A stretch of DNA of 64,000 nucleotides from Clostridium acetireducens DSM 10703. Its GTDB lineage: Bacteria; Bacillota; Clostridia; Clostridiales; Clostridiaceae. The notes below the pieces were generated by a model. It was given only the letters and a program-made list of their open reading frames with translations. It had not been told where the DNA came from and ran no database searches. Below, piece by piece: positions 9,819 to 19,670 of this stretch (positions are counted from its first letter, which is position 1; the number at the start of each line of letters is the position of its first letter). The DNA lies in assembly GCF_001758365.1 (NCBI RefSeq), contig NZ_LZFO01000001.1:1-64000 (forward strand), read 5' to 3'. The translations under genes were made by a program, and so were the position numbers.

Positions 9819-10256
9819 TTATTCCATAGCTAATAATTCTACTTTCAAAACATTATGCATATTTTGAATATCTTTTATTAAATTATTTATATCATTAGTT
9901 AATTTTAAAGCATCGAAAGTTATAGTTACACTTGCAGCATCATTTATAGGAATATCCTGATTTATAGTTAGTACATTTCCTTGATTTTGTGCAATTGTAT
10001 TAAGTATCGATGACAAAGTACCCGGTTTATGTTTTAACATTAAAGAAATAGTAACTTTATGATTAGTCATTCCATCTGATACAGAAAAAACACAATCTTT
10101 ATACTTGTAGAAGGAACTTCTACTAATTCCCACAATTTTTACTGCTTCAGTTATGTCTTTGGCTAAACCTGTTTTTAATATTTCTTTAGCTTGTACTACC
10201 TTAAAGAAGACTTCAGGTAGTGCAGATGAGTCAACTATAAGATATTTATTTTTCAA
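9819..10256 (-). CDS. ACT-domain protein, ThrR-like regulator (UPF0735/COG4492)
   Basis: The protein has 145 residues. The N-terminal ~50 residues contain a helix-turn-helix-like stretch (TEAVKIVGISRSSFYKYK), and the C-terminal half is an ACT domain (MLKHKPGTLSSILNTIAQNQGNVLTINQ). This is the small family once called PheB; a B. subtilis member is, as far as I recall, the threonine-pathway regulator ThrR. Being first in a hom-thrB operon supports that role. The start is TTG with AGGTG 7 bases before it. DNA binding and effector are inferred, not shown. Confidence 0.85.
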   Translation of the reverse strand: MKNKYLIVDSSALPEVFFKVVQAKEILKTGLAKDITEAVKIVGISRSSFYKYKDCVFSVSDGMTNHKVTISLMLKHKPGTLSSILNTIAQNQGNVLTINQDIPINDAASVTITFDALKLTNDINNLIKDIQNMHNVLKVELLAME

Positions 10257-10350
10257 AGAACATCACCTCGTGTGTACACAGGGCAAAAACAATTGTATTT
10301 GCTTAAAATACTATAGCATTAATCTTAACATATAATTAGGAAATATTCAA
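10257..10350 (-). promoter_or_regulatory. Promoter and possible operators of the thrR-hom-thrB operon
   Basis: On the minus strand, TTGAAT (10350-10345), 17 bases and TAAGAT (10327-10322) form a sigma-A promoter. Two dyads lie downstream in the leader: TGTGTACACA (10271-10280, perfect) and AATACTATAGCATT (10307-10320, one mismatch pair). Either could be the operator of the product encoded next door. Confidence 0.5.
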
Positions 10351-10688
10351 TATAATTTCGAAAAAATTTCCATGAATAATTATTAAAATCAAAAAATTTT
10401 ATTAAAATTATAAAATGTTAAAATTATTAGATAAATAAATATAAAAAAATAAAATTTTATTTTAAATTTAATATAAATTTTTTAGAATTTATTCAATAAT
10501 CCAGTTATATTTTGCTTATATAACTATGAATTTTTTAATTTGTTCTAGAAAAATTAATATTTAGTGTTATAATTATTTTATATCTAAAAATCTCTTTAAA
10601 TCTCTTGAAATCTTTATAAATATTTATGTATAATGATAATGGCTAATGAATTTACTATAGGTAGTATGCTTTGGAGGATGAAATTATA
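10351..10688 (+). promoter_or_regulatory. Intergenic region with yicC-operon promoter and four 10-bp tandem repeats
   Basis: Positions 10351-10580 are very AT-rich and hold no gene I can support. The promoter is TTGAAA (10605-10610), 18 bases, TATAAT (10629-10634). Overlapping it are AAATCTCTTT, AAATCTCTTG, AAATCTTTAT and AAATATTTAT in direct succession (10588-10627), spaced exactly one helical turn. GGAGG at 10673-10677 precedes yicC. Confidence 0.55.
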
Positions 10689-11570
10689 ATGATTAAAAGT
10701 ATGACTGGATTTGGTAGAGGAAGTTTTGAAAAATGTGGAAAAAATTTCGTTGTAGAAATCAAAAGTGTTAATCATAGGTATATTGATTTAAATGTTCGTA
10801 TGCCTAAAACTTTAATGGAGTTAGAAGATAAAATAAGAAATTTAATAAAGGGAAAAATACATAGAGGAAAAGTAGATGTATTTATAAGTCAAACTAATTA
10901 TAAAGATGAAAATTTAAAAGTTAACATTAATGAAGGGTTGCTAAAAAATTATTTAGAGTGCCTGAAAAGAATTAGAGATGAATATAATGTTAAAGATGAT
11001 ATTTCCGTATCACTTGTAGCTAAATTTCCGGATGTAATTAATGTAGAACATGAAGAACAAGATATGGATGAAATTTGGAGTGTGCTTTCCAAATCTATAG
11101 AAGAGGCATTAAATTCTTTATTAGAAATGAGAATTAAAGAAGGAGAAAAGTTAAAAGTTAACATAAATGAAAAATGTGATTTTATTAGAAAATTAGTTTG
11201 TAAAATGGAAGAACATTCTCCTTTGGTAGTTAAAAACTACAAAGAAAAATTAAAATCGAGAATAGAAGAATTACTTCAAGGTAGCTGTGTAGTAGATGAA
11301 AGTAGATTAGCTATGGAAGTAGCTATTTTTTCAGATAAGGCTTGTATAGATGAAGAAATAGTAAGGTTAAATAGTCATATAGATCAAATGAAAGATACTA
11401 TTAATATGAATGAACCTGTAGGAAGAAAACTAGATTTTATAATTCAGGAAATGAATAGAGAAACAAATACCATTGCTTCAAAAGCAAATGATTTGAAAAT
11501 AGAAAATTTAGTGTTAGAAATTAAAAATCAAGTAGAAAAAATTAGAGAGCAAATACAAAATATAGAATAA
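10689..11570 (+). CDS. yicC: YicC/YloC-type endoribonuclease
   Basis: The protein has 293 residues. It begins with MIKSMTGFGRG, the near-invariant N-terminus of the YicC/YloC family, and ends with a DUF1732-type C-terminus (GRKLDFIIQEMNRETNTIASKAND). Characterised members are endoribonucleases acting on RNA. The upstream in-frame TTG at 10671 overlaps the GGAGG ribosome site, so the ATG at 10689 is preferred. It heads the conserved yicC-remA-gmk-rpoZ-coaBC cluster found across Firmicutes. Confidence 0.93.
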   Translation: MIKSMTGFGRGSFEKCGKNFVVEIKSVNHRYIDLNVRMPKTLMELEDKIRNLIKGKIHRGKVDVFISQTNYKDENLKVNINEGLLKNYLECLKRIRDEYNVKDDISVSLVAKFPDVINVEHEEQDMDEIWSVLSKSIEEALNSLLEMRIKEGEKLKVNINEKCDFIRKLVCKMEEHSPLVVKNYKEKLKSRIEELLQGSCVVDESRLAMEVAIFSDKACIDEEIVRLNSHIDQMKDTINMNEPVGRKLDFIIQEMNRETNTIASKANDLKIENLVLEIKNQVEKIREQIQNIE

Positions 11571-11593
11571 ATTATTAGGAGGATAAGGTGACC

Positions 11594-11872
11594 ATGGGTA
11601 TAAAATTAATAAATATTGGATTTGGTAATATAGTTTCTGCTAATAGACTAATTGCTATTGTTAGTCCAGAATCAGCACCAATAAAGAGAATTATACAAGA
11701 AGCAAGAGATAGAGGAATGCTTATAGATGCTACTTATGGAAGAAGAACAAGAGCAGTTATAATAACAGATAGTGACCATGTAATTCTTTCAGCAGTTCAA
11801 CCAGAAACAGTAGCTCACAGACTATCTTCAAAAGATGAAGAAGATGAAGCAATAGTAGAGGTTGATGAATAA
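11594..11872 (+). CDS. remA: RemA-family DNA-binding regulator (DUF370)
   Basis: The protein has 92 residues. It is highly conserved with B. subtilis Rem[17 protein letters not shown], then [17 protein letters not shown] and [16 protein letters not shown]. RemA activates extracellular-matrix genes in Bacillus and forms ring-shaped DNA-binding oligomers; clostridial targets are not evident here. A GTG at 11588 is an alternative start 5 bases from AGGAGG, giving two more residues, but ATG at 11594 matches the family N-terminus. The stop codon shares one base with the gmk start, indicating translational coupling. Confidence 0.93.
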   Translation: MGIKLINIGFGNIVSANRLIAIVSPESAPIKRIIQEARDRGMLIDATYGRRTRAVIITDSDHVILSAVQPETVAHRLSSKDEEDEAIVEVDE

Positions 11873-12504
11873 TGAAGCCAAGCAAAGGATTATTAATGGT
11901 GATATCAGGGCCATCTGGTGCAGGAAAAGGTACTGTTTGTAAAGAATTAAATAAAAATAATGAATTTTGGATTTCTGTGTCTGCTACTACAAGGTCTCCA
12001 AGATTAGGAGAATTAAATGAAATTAATTACTATTTTTTAACTAAAGATGAATTTAAGCAAAGAATAAAGAATAAAGATTTTTTAGAATATGCAGAAGTAT
12101 ACGGAAATTATTATGGTACTCCTAAATCTAAAGTAGAGGAAATGTTAAATAAAGGTATAGATGTTATATTAGAAATTGATATACAAGGTGCATTAAAGGT
12201 TAAGGAATGTTATCCAGAAGGAGTTTTTATATTTATACTTCCGCCTTCAATGGGAGAATTAAAGAAAAGAATTATAAATAGAAAAAGTGAAACACCAGAA
12301 TCTTTTATGACAAGATTTAAATCTGCTTATAAAGAAATAAATTATGTGTCAAAATATAATTATGCTGTAGTAAATGATGTTGTTGAAAATGCAGTTAATA
12401 AAATCAAAAGTATAATAGTAGCAGAGAAATGTCGGGTTGATAGAATAAAAGATAGCATATTAGATTCTAAGGAGGGACTAATACATGAACAATTCTATGA
12501 TTAA
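11872..12504 (+). CDS. gmk: Guanylate kinase
   Basis: The protein has 210 residues. It converts GMP and ATP to GDP and ADP. The P-loop SGPSGAGKGT is at residues 12-21, followed by the GMP-binding SATTRSPRLGE and the YGTPKSKVEEML segment, and DIQGALKVK. Its start overlaps the remA stop by one base and its last 20 bases overlap rpoZ. No internal promoter is evident, so it follows the yicC promoter. Confidence 0.97.
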   Translation: MKPSKGLLMVISGPSGAGKGTVCKELNKNNEFWISVSATTRSPRLGELNEINYYFLTKDEFKQRIKNKDFLEYAEVYGNYYGTPKSKVEEMLNKGIDVILEIDIQGALKVKECYPEGVFIFILPPSMGELKKRIINRKSETPESFMTRFKSAYKEINYVSKYNYAVVNDVVENAVNKIKSIIVAEKCRVDRIKDSILDSKEGLIHEQFYD

Positions 12505-12703
12505 TCCATCAATAGTGGATTTAATGAAAAAAATAAATAATAGGTATATTTTAATTACAATGACTGCTAAAAGAGCTAGACAATTAATAAGAGGTGAAGA
12601 AGCATTGATAGATATTGATTCTACTAAACCTGTTACAGTATCTATAAATGAAATTAACCAAGAAAAAATATCTTATGAAACAGTAAAGGAAGGTATCAAA
12701 TAA
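12485..12703 (+). CDS. rpoZ: RNA polymerase omega subunit
   Basis: The protein has 72 residues. The MINPSIVDLMKKINNRYILITMTAKRARQL pattern is that of omega, which assists folding and assembly of the beta' subunit. The start at 12485 lies inside the end of gmk, with AAGGAGGGA about 8 bases before it. ATG at 12497 (MINPSI) is an alternative start closer to many homologues, which would shorten the product by four residues. Confidence 0.93.
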   Translation: MNNSMINPSIVDLMKKINNRYILITMTAKRARQLIRGEEALIDIDSTKPVTVSINEINQEKISYETVKEGIK

Positions 12704-12705
12704 TC

Positions 12706-13893
12706 ATGGTAAGCAAAAGTGTTGTTATTGGTGTAACAGGTGGAATTGCTGCATATAAGGCTTTAGATGTAGTTAGCAAATTGAAAAAACAAGATATAGA
12801 AGTAAATGTTATAATGACTAAATCAGCAGCTAAATTTGTAACACCTTTAAGTTTTCAGTCTTTAAGTCAAAATTTAGTTAGCATAGATACATTTGATGAA
12901 CCTAAATCTTGGGAAATAAGACATATATCTTTAGCAAAAAAAGCAGATGTTATGCTTGTGGTTCCTGCTACAGCAAATATAATTGGCAAAGTAGCCAATG
13001 GAATAGCAGATGATATGTTATCAACAACAATAATGGCAACTAAAGCTACAGTAATTTTTGCACCTTCAATGAATACTAACATGTTTAAAAATCCTATTGT
13101 TCAAAATAATATAAGTAAATTAAAGGAATATGGGTATAAGTTTATACAACCAGATAGTGGAAGACTTGCTTGCGGTGATGTAGGTGAAGGCAAATTAGCT
13201 AATACAGATGTTATAGTAGATAGTGTATTAAAGGAATTATATGATAAAAAAGATTTAGTAGGAAAAAAAGTTTTAGTTACTGCAGGTCCTACTATTGCTC
13301 CAATGGATCCAGTTAGATATATTACAAATAAATCTAGTGGAAAAATGGGATATGCAATAGCTAAAGAAGCTAGAGATAGAGGTGCAGAAGTAATACTTGT
13401 CCATGGGGCAACTAAAATAGAGCCGCCTTTTGGAGTTAAGACAATAAGTGTAAATACAAATGAAGAAATGTTAAATGCTGTTTTGAAAAATTTTGATAAA
13501 CAGGATATAATTATTAAAGCAGCAGCAGTATCAGATTATAAGCCTAAGAACTATTCAAATCAAAAGATTAAAAAGAAAAATGACGAATTCACATTAGAAT
13601 TAGTTAAAGACAATGATATATTAAGGAAACTTGGACAAATGAAAAAAAATCAAATTCTTGTTGGATTTGCAGCAGAAAGCAATGATTTAATTAAAAATGC
13701 AACAGGCAAATTAGAAAAAAAGAACTTAGATTATATAGTTGCCAATGATATAACAGCACCTGATACAGGATTTATATCAGATGATAATAAAGTTACAATA
13801 CTTTGTAGAGATGGAAGAGTAATTCCTATTGAAAAAATATCTAAAAGGGAAGTAGCTAGACGATTATTTGATTTAATTAATGAAAATGTATAA
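12706..13893 (+). CDS. coaBC: Bifunctional phosphopantothenoylcysteine decarboxylase / phosphopantothenate-cysteine ligase
   Basis: The protein has 395 residues. It performs two steps of coenzyme A synthesis. The N-terminal flavoprotein half (about 1-185) has GVTGGIAAYKALDVVSKL, the catalytic histidine in SWEIRHISLAKKAD, and APSMNTNM with the conserved PxMNxxMW-like loop. The C-terminal ligase half (about 186-395) has VTAGPTIAPMDPVRYITNKSSGKMG. It starts 2 bases after rpoZ. The last CoA-pathway enzymes are nearby too (coaD at 31599). Confidence 0.97.
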   Translation: MVSKSVVIGVTGGIAAYKALDVVSKLKKQDIEVNVIMTKSAAKFVTPLSFQSLSQNLVSIDTFDEPKSWEIRHISLAKKADVMLVVPATANIIGKVANGIADDMLSTTIMATKATVIFAPSMNTNMFKNPIVQNNISKLKEYGYKFIQPDSGRLACGDVGEGKLANTDVIVDSVLKELYDKKDLVGKKVLVTAGPTIAPMDPVRYITNKSSGKMGYAIAKEARDRGAEVILVHGATKIEPPFGVKTISVNTNEEMLNAVLKNFDKQDIIIKAAAVSDYKPKNYSNQKIKKKNDEFTLELVKDNDILRKLGQMKKNQILVGFAAESNDLIKNATGKLEKKNLDYIVANDITAPDTGFISDDNKVTILCRDGRVIPIEKISKREVARRLFDLINENV

Positions 13894-13903
13894 CTATTTT
13901 AAA

Positions 13904-13947
13904 AGGGCAAACTTACGTTTTAAATAATGTGAGAAGCCCTATTTTTA
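13904..13947 (+). terminator. Probable terminator or attenuator between coaBC and priA
   Basis: AGGGC (13904-13908) pairs with GCCCT (13936-13940), and an inner CTTAC/GTGAG helix extends it. ATTTTTATT follows. The gap is only 74 bases and I see no promoter for priA, so it may be leaky. Confidence 0.55.
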
Positions 13948-13967
13948 TTAAAAGGTGGTTATTGTAA

Positions 13968-16181
13968 GTGTATAAATATGCAGGAATTATAGTTAATAAT
14001 GAATCAATACAATTAGATAAAATATTTATATATAAAATTCCTGAAAAATTAGTAAATTGTATAGATGTAGGATATAGAGTAAGTATTCCTTTTGGAAAAG
14101 GAAATAAAAAAATATATGGATTTGTAATGGAGTTATATAAGGAAATTGATGAAAGTTATAATGTTAATAAATTGAAATATATAACAGGTCTAAGTGATGA
14201 GTTTAAAGTTTTGTCTTATGAAGATTTAAGTTTAATAAAAGTAATGAAAAAAAAGTATATTTGTACATATTTAGAATGTATAAAAAGTATAATACCTCCT
14301 GGCATACTTAAAGGAGTAAAAAATAAAATAAATTATGTAGTATGTGTAGGTAAAAAGAAGTTAAGTGGTAAATTTTTAAAAGAACCTTATACAAGTATTT
14401 GGAAAAGTGTTTATAAAAATAATGGTGTGTATAATAAAAATAAGTTAAATAAATTATTTGGATTTTCAACATCTTCTATAAATACTTTAATAAAACATGA
14501 ATTTCTTATTCAAAAAGAAAAGATAATAAATAGATACAATATAAGAGAATATAAAAAATATCCTGCTAAAAATTTGAATTTTGAACAGCAAAAGGCAGTA
14601 AATAATATATTAAATTCTAATAAAAATATATTTTTGATACATGGTGTTACGGGAAGCGGTAAAACAGAAATATATATGAATTTAGTAAGTGAGATGTTAA
14701 AAAACAACAAGGAGTCCATAATATTAGTGCCAGAAATAGCTTTAACACCGCAAATGGTGGAGAGATTTAAAGGTAGATTTGGCAAAGATATTACTGTTTT
14801 TCATAGCAAATTATCTGATGGAGAAAAGTATGATGAGTGGCTTAGAGTTAAAAATGGAAAGGTAAAAGTAGCTATTGGAGCTCGTTCAGCAGTATTTTTA
14901 CCTTTTAAAAATTTGGGATTGATAGTAATAGATGAAGAACATGAAGGAAGTTATAAATCTGATAGTAATCCTAAATACAATGCAAGAGAAATTTCTGAAA
15001 TTAAGTGTAATTTATATAATTGTAAATTAGTTTTAGGCTCAGCTACTCCTTCTGTTGAAACTTATTATCAATGTGATTTAGGAAATATAAATCTTATAAA
15101 TATAAAAAACAGAGCAGATGGAGCATTTATGCCAAATATAGAAGTAGTAGATATGAGGGAAGAATTATCTAATAATAATCTATCTATTTTTAGCAAAAGT
15201 CTTTATAATGGAATTAAGAATAGCTTAGATAAAAAAGAGCAAGTTATTCTTTTTTTGAATAGAAGGGGTTTTTCAACTTTTGTTTCTTGCAGAAAATGTG
15301 GTTATGTATTTAAGTGTGAAAATTGTGATATAGCAATGACTTATCATAGCAGTAGCAAAATTTTATCTTGTCATTATTGTGGAAGTAAAAAAAATATAAC
15401 AAAAAAATGCCCTAAATGTGGAAGTAAATACGTAAAATATTTTGGAGTTGGTACTGAAAAAGTTGAAAATGAAGTAAGAAAGTATTTTCCTAAAGCTAAA
15501 ACTATAAGAATGGATTTTGATACTACAAGAAAAAAACATTCTTATGAAAATATATATAATTATTTTAAAGAGGGAAAAGCAGATGTATTAATAGGTACAC
15601 AAATGGTAGCAAAAGGATTAGATTTTAAAAATGTAACATTAGTAGGTGTTATTGCAGCAGATTTATCTTTAAATTTACCAGATTTCCATGCATCAGAGAG
15701 AACATTTCAATTGATTACTCAAGTTTCTGGTAGAGCAGGTAGAGGCAAAAAAAGAGGTAATGTAATAGTTCAAACTTATAATCCGGATAATTTTAGCATA
15801 AAGTATGCAGTAAACAATGATTATAAGAAATTTTTTAATGAAGAAATAGTAATAAGAAAAAATATGAATTATCCACCTTTTTCTAAAATTCTTTTAATTA
15901 ATATGAGTAGTAAGAATGAAGAAATATTAATAAAAAATATACAGAATGTTGGGATTTATTTAAGAAATATTATTGAAAATTATGATAAAATTAATATGCT
16001 GGGTCCTTGCCCTTGTGAAATTTCGAAAATAAAAAATTATTATAGATGGCAAATTATATTAAAAGGAGATGTAAAAGAAGATTTTGCTATGAATATTAAA
16101 AACACTATTTATAAATTGATAAAAAATGTCTATAATGATATAAGGGTATCAATAGACATTAATCCTAATAGTTTAATATAA
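13968..16181 (+). CDS. priA: Primosomal replication-restart helicase PriA
   Basis: The protein has 737 residues. It reloads the replisome at stalled forks. An N-terminal DNA-binding region (about 1-190) precedes a superfamily 2 helicase with Walker A GVTGSGKT at 226-233, DEEH as Walker B, and GSATPS. A zinc-binding insertion follows with paired cysteines (CRKCGY, CENC, CHYCG, CPKCGS), then the C-terminal QVSGRAGRG motif. The start is GTG with AGGTGG 9 bases upstream. Its position next to def-fmt is standard in Firmicutes. Confidence 0.97.
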   Translation: MYKYAGIIVNNESIQLDKIFIYKIPEKLVNCIDVGYRVSIPFGKGNKKIYGFVMELYKEIDESYNVNKLKYITGLSDEFKVLSYEDLSLIKVMKKKYICTYLECIKSIIPPGILKGVKNKINYVVCVGKKKLSGKFLKEPYTSIWKSVYKNNGVYNKNKLNKLFGFSTSSINTLIKHEFLIQKEKIINRYNIREYKKYPAKNLNFEQQKAVNNILNSNKNIFLIHGVTGSGKTEIYMNLVSEMLKNNKESIILVPEIALTPQMVERFKGRFGKDITVFHSKLSDGEKYDEWLRVKNGKVKVAIGARSAVFLPFKNLGLIVIDEEHEGSYKSDSNPKYNAREISEIKCNLYNCKLVLGSATPSVETYYQCDLGNINLINIKNRADGAFMPNIEVVDMREELSNNNLSIFSKSLYNGIKNSLDKKEQVILFLNRRGFSTFVSCRKCGYVFKCENCDIAMTYHSSSKILSCHYCGSKKNITKKCPKCGSKYVKYFGVGTEKVENEVRKYFPKAKTIRMDFDTTRKKHSYENIYNYFKEGKADVLIGTQMVAKGLDFKNVTLVGVIAADLSLNLPDFHASERTFQLITQVSGRAGRGKKRGNVIVQTYNPDNFSIKYAVNNDYKKFFNEEIVIRKNMNYPPFSKILLINMSSKNEEILIKNIQNVGIYLRNIIENYDKINMLGPCPCEISKIKNYYRWQIILKGDVKEDFAMNIKNTIYKLIKNVYNDIRVSIDINPNSLI

Positions 16182-16224
16182 AAATTATTATAAATTGAAA
16201 ATTAATTATATGGAGGGTTAATAA

Positions 16225-16677
16225 ATGGCTTTAAGAAATATAAGAAAATACGGAGACGAAATATTAAGAAAAAAAAGTAGAGAAATAAAGGAAATAGATG
16301 ATAGAATATTAACTTTATTAGATGATATGGTTGAAACAATGTATAAAAATCAAGGAGTAGGATTAGCTGGACCTCAAGTAGGTATACTAAAAAGAGTAGT
16401 TGTAATTGATGTAGGTCAAGGTCCTATTTACTTAGTAAATCCAGAAATAATAGAAAAACAAGGTAGTTATTTAGATGCAGAAGGATGCTTAAGTGTACCA
16501 GGAAGGCAAGAATTTGTAGAAAGGCCTGAAAAAGTAAAGGTAAAAGCTTTAAATAGAGAAGGAAAAGAAGTTATTTTAGAAGGAAGTGGTCTGTTAGCTA
16601 GAGCATTTTGTCATGAAATAGATCACTTAAATGGTGTACTTTTTATAGATAAAATAGCAAAAGGAGCGAATGAATAA
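16225..16677 (+). CDS. def: Peptide deformylase
   Basis: The protein has 150 residues. It removes the formyl group from the initiator methionine of nascent proteins. All three deformylase motifs are present: [10 protein letters not shown] (44-53), EGCLS with metal ligand C88, and HEIDH with metal ligands H130 and H134. It is a compact type-1-like form of normal clostridial length. GGAGG precedes the ATG. It sits directly before fmt (2-base gap), which encodes the enzyme that adds the formyl group, so both ends of the cycle are co-expressed. Confidence 0.97.
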   Translation: MALRNIRKYGDEILRKKSREIKEIDDRILTLLDDMVETMYKNQGVGLAGPQVGILKRVVVIDVGQGPIYLVNPEIIEKQGSYLDAEGCLSVPGRQEFVERPEKVKVKALNREGKEVILEGSGLLARAFCHEIDHLNGVLFIDKIAKGANE

Positions 16678-16679
16678 AT

Positions 16680-17609
16680 ATGAAAATAGTTTTTATGGGC
16701 ACACCAGAGTTTTCGGTTCCATCTTTAGAAGAGTTAATTAAAGAGTTTAAGGTAGAGGCGGTATTTACTCAACCAGATAGACCTAAAGGAAGAGGCAAAA
16801 AAATGTCTGTTTCTCCTATAAAAGAAGTTGCATTAAAAAATAATATACTTGTATATCAACCTGTTAATATAAAAAAAGATGAAGAATGTGTAAAAATATT
16901 AAAGGATATGTGTCCAGATTTTATAATAGTAGTAGCTTATGGACAGATATTATCTAAAGAGATTTTACATATTCCTAAATATGGATGTATCAATTTGCAT
17001 GCATCACTTTTACCTAAATATAGAGGAGCAGCTCCTATAAATTGGGCTATAATAAAAGGAGAAAAGAAAAGTGGAAATACTACAATGTTTATGGCAGAAG
17101 GATTGGATACGGGAGATATACTTTTGAAAAGCGAATTTGAAATAGATGAAACTATGACAGCAGGAGAACTTCATGATATTTTAATGAAGGATGGAGCAAA
17201 ATTATTGGTTAAAACTATAAAATCAATAGCTGAAGGAAGTATAAAACCTGAAAAACAAGATGATAGTAAAAGTTGTTATGCTAGTATGTTAGATAAAAAA
17301 ATGGCTAAAATAAATTGGAATAAAACTAATATGGAAATAAATAATTTAATTAAAGGATTAAATCCATGGCCAATTGCATATACTCAATATATTGATAAAA
17401 ATATGAAGATACATGAAGCTTGTGTTATTAATGAAGAAAGTAAATTTAATCCAGGACATATAGTAAGTGTATCTAAAGATGGTGTAAAAGTTCAGTGTGG
17501 ACAGGGAATGCTTTTAATTACAAAATTACAGTTTCCAGGAAGTAAATCTATGAAAGTTAAAGATTATATAAATGGACATGAAATAAAAACAGATATAGTA
17601 TTAAAATAG
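16680..17609 (+). CDS. fmt: Methionyl-tRNA formyltransferase
   Basis: The protein has 309 residues. It formylates Met-tRNAfMet using 10-formyltetrahydrofolate. The N-terminus [16 protein letters not shown] and the catalytic loop [20 protein letters not shown] (Asn/His/Asp active site) are diagnostic. A C-terminal OB-like domain (from about residue 205) binds tRNA. It starts 2 bases after def. Confidence 0.97.
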   Translation: MKIVFMGTPEFSVPSLEELIKEFKVEAVFTQPDRPKGRGKKMSVSPIKEVALKNNILVYQPVNIKKDEECVKILKDMCPDFIIVVAYGQILSKEILHIPKYGCINLHASLLPKYRGAAPINWAIIKGEKKSGNTTMFMAEGLDTGDILLKSEFEIDETMTAGELHDILMKDGAKLLVKTIKSIAEGSIKPEKQDDSKSCYASMLDKKMAKINWNKTNMEINNLIKGLNPWPIAYTQYIDKNMKIHEACVINEESKFNPGHIVSVSKDGVKVQCGQGMLLITKLQFPGSKSMKVKDYINGHEIKTDIVLK

Positions 17610-17630
17610 TTTTGTAAAAGGAGGTATATT

Positions 17631-18311
17631 ATGTTTTGGGATCCTACATTTATAATACTAATACCAGCTTTAATTATAGCTTCATGGGCTCAATTAAAAG
17701 TATCTTCTACTTTTAATAAGTATTCTAATTATAATAGTGCAAATGGATATACTGGTGCTCAAGTAGCAAGAAATTTATTAGATAGTAGTGGATTATTTGA
17801 TGTACCAGTAGAAATAGTGAGCGGGAAATTAACAGATCACTATGACCCTGTTAATAGAGTCATGAGACTTTCGCAAGAAGTGTTTTATGGTACTTCAGTA
17901 GCATCAATTGGTGTAGCAGCTCATGAAACAGGTCATGCAATACAACATAAAGAAAAATATTCTCCTTTAATAATAAGAAATTCAATTGTTCCTATAGTAA
18001 ATTTTAGTTCTAATGCATCTTGGATATTATTTTTTTTAGGAATATTATTTGGAATAGGAAGTCTTGTAAATGTGGGAATATTACTTTTTACAGCAGTAGT
18101 ACTTTTTCAATTAATAACATTGCCAGTAGAATTAGATGCTTCTAGTAGAGCACTTAAAATTTTATCTACAAAAGCTATACTTTATGATAATGAACTGAAA
18201 GGCGCTAAAGCAGTTTTACGAGCTGCTGCTATGACTTATGTGGCTGCTGCAATAACTGCAATATCACAATTATTAAGATTAATAATTATAAGTAGAGCTA
18301 GAAATGATTAA
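17631..18311 (+). CDS. Membrane zinc metallopeptidase, YugP family
   Basis: The protein has 226 residues. Hydrophobic segments lie at about residues 3-20, 118-160 and near the C-terminus. HETGH at 98-102 is the HExxH zinc site, within VAAHETGHAIQH, and SPL and LPVELDASSRA match the PF04298-type neutral zinc peptidase family. The substrate is unknown. GGAGG lies 8 bases before the ATG. It sits between fmt and rsmB, as in many clostridia. Confidence 0.9.
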   Translation: MFWDPTFIILIPALIIASWAQLKVSSTFNKYSNYNSANGYTGAQVARNLLDSSGLFDVPVEIVSGKLTDHYDPVNRVMRLSQEVFYGTSVASIGVAAHETGHAIQHKEKYSPLIIRNSIVPIVNFSSNASWILFFLGILFGIGSLVNVGILLFTAVVLFQLITLPVELDASSRALKILSTKAILYDNELKGAKAVLRAAAMTYVAAAITAISQLLRLIIISRARND

Positions 18312-18334
18312 ATTTAAAATAAAGAGGTATATTT

Positions 18335-19660
18335 ATGGATAGTGCAAGAAAAATAGCTATAGATGTTTTGCAACAAGTTATATATGATGGAGCTTACTCT
18401 AATATAGAATTAAATAATAAACTTAAAAACTGTAAATTAAATGATAAAGATAAAGGTTTAGTTACAGAAATTGTTTATGGAACTTTAAAATACAAATATT
18501 CAATTGATAAAATTATTAGTTATTATATAAAGAAAACTGATAGTATAGATGGATATATACTGAATATTTTAAGAACTGCTATATATCAAATCAGGTATTT
18601 AAATAAAATACCTGATTTTGCAGCAGTAAATGAGTCTGTAGAATTAACAAAAATTAAAAATCCTAAATTAAGTAAACTTGTGAATGCTGTGCTTAGAAAT
18701 TATTTAAGAAATAAAAAAATAACATACTGTAATTCTAAAGATATAGTAGAAAAACTTAGTTTTAAATATTCTTTTCATCCTTGGATGGTAAAAATGTTTA
18801 ATAAACAATATGGAAAAGAAATTACAGAGAAAATTCTTAATGAATCAAATAAGACTCCGGCTGTAACGGTAAGAGTTAATGATTTAAAAACTAATTATGA
18901 AGAAGCATGGCATAGTCTTAGTAAATTTGGATACACAATAGAAGAGGGTAGTGTGTGTCCAGAAGCTATTAAAATAATAAAAGGAAAAAATATAGAGAGT
19001 AATCCATTATTCAAAGAGGGAATGATAACGGTACAAGATGAAAGTGCTATGTTAGTAGCACCTAGCTTAGATTTAGAGGAAAATTTTAATGTGTTAGATT
19101 TATGCAGTGCTCCTGGAGGAAAGTCCACTCATATTTCAGAAATTATGAATAATACTGGAAGAGTTTATGCCTACGATGTACACAAAAGTAAAATGAGATT
19201 TATTAAAGAAAATTCAGAAAGATTAGGTATTGACAATATAGTATGTAGTGTAATGGATGCTAGTATTTTAAATAAAGAATTAATTAATAGAGCAGATAGA
19301 ATTCTAATAGATGTGCCTTGTTCTGGATTGGGAATAATTAGGAAAAAACCAGAAATTAAATGGAATAAAAATTCCCAAAATACAAATAAATTAATTGATA
19401 TACAAAGAAAGATTATGACTAATGCAGCAAAATACACAAAATTAGGAGGAATATTAGTATATTCTACTTGCACATTAAATAAAAATGAAAATGAGAAGAA
19501 TATAAAATGGTTTTTAGATAATTTTCCTCAGTTTAAATTAGTACCAGTTTATTATGGGAAGTTAGATAATATAATATATGATGAAAAGGGATTTGCTACA
19601 ATAATACCTGGTAATAATATGGATGGTTTTTTTATAGCTAAGTTTATAAGAAATTGGTAG
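18335..19660 (+). CDS. rsmB: 16S rRNA (cytosine-967-C5)-methyltransferase RsmB
   Basis: The protein has 441 residues. An N-terminal NusB-like RNA-binding domain (about 1-140) precedes a SAM-dependent methyltransferase with [12 protein letters not shown] as SAM-binding motif. The two catalytic cysteines of the family sit in DVPCSGLG and STCTL. It starts 23 bases after the protease gene and is followed by another RNA-modifying gene, rlmN. Confidence 0.95.
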   Translation: MDSARKIAIDVLQQVIYDGAYSNIELNNKLKNCKLNDKDKGLVTEIVYGTLKYKYSIDKIISYYIKKTDSIDGYILNILRTAIYQIRYLNKIPDFAAVNESVELTKIKNPKLSKLVNAVLRNYLRNKKITYCNSKDIVEKLSFKYSFHPWMVKMFNKQYGKEITEKILNESNKTPAVTVRVNDLKTNYEEAWHSLSKFGYTIEEGSVCPEAIKIIKGKNIESNPLFKEGMITVQDESAMLVAPSLDLEENFNVLDLCSAPGGKSTHISEIMNNTGRVYAYDVHKSKMRFIKENSERLGIDNIVCSVMDASILNKELINRADRILIDVPCSGLGIIRKKPEIKWNKNSQNTNKLIDIQRKIMTNAAKYTKLGGILVYSTCTLNKNENEKNIKWFLDNFPQFKLVPVYYGKLDNIIYDEKGFATIIPGNNMDGFFIAKFIRNW

Positions 19661-19670
19661 GTGTGAATTG

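Noticed and set aside
10351-10366. TTTCGAAAAA before yicC as another Spo0A box
   Set aside because: It deviates from TGNCGAA at the second position and lies far from either promoter.
13904-13947. Possible riboswitch before priA
   Set aside because: The element is under 50 bases and folds as a simple hairpin with T-rich tail; no known aptamer pattern is visible.
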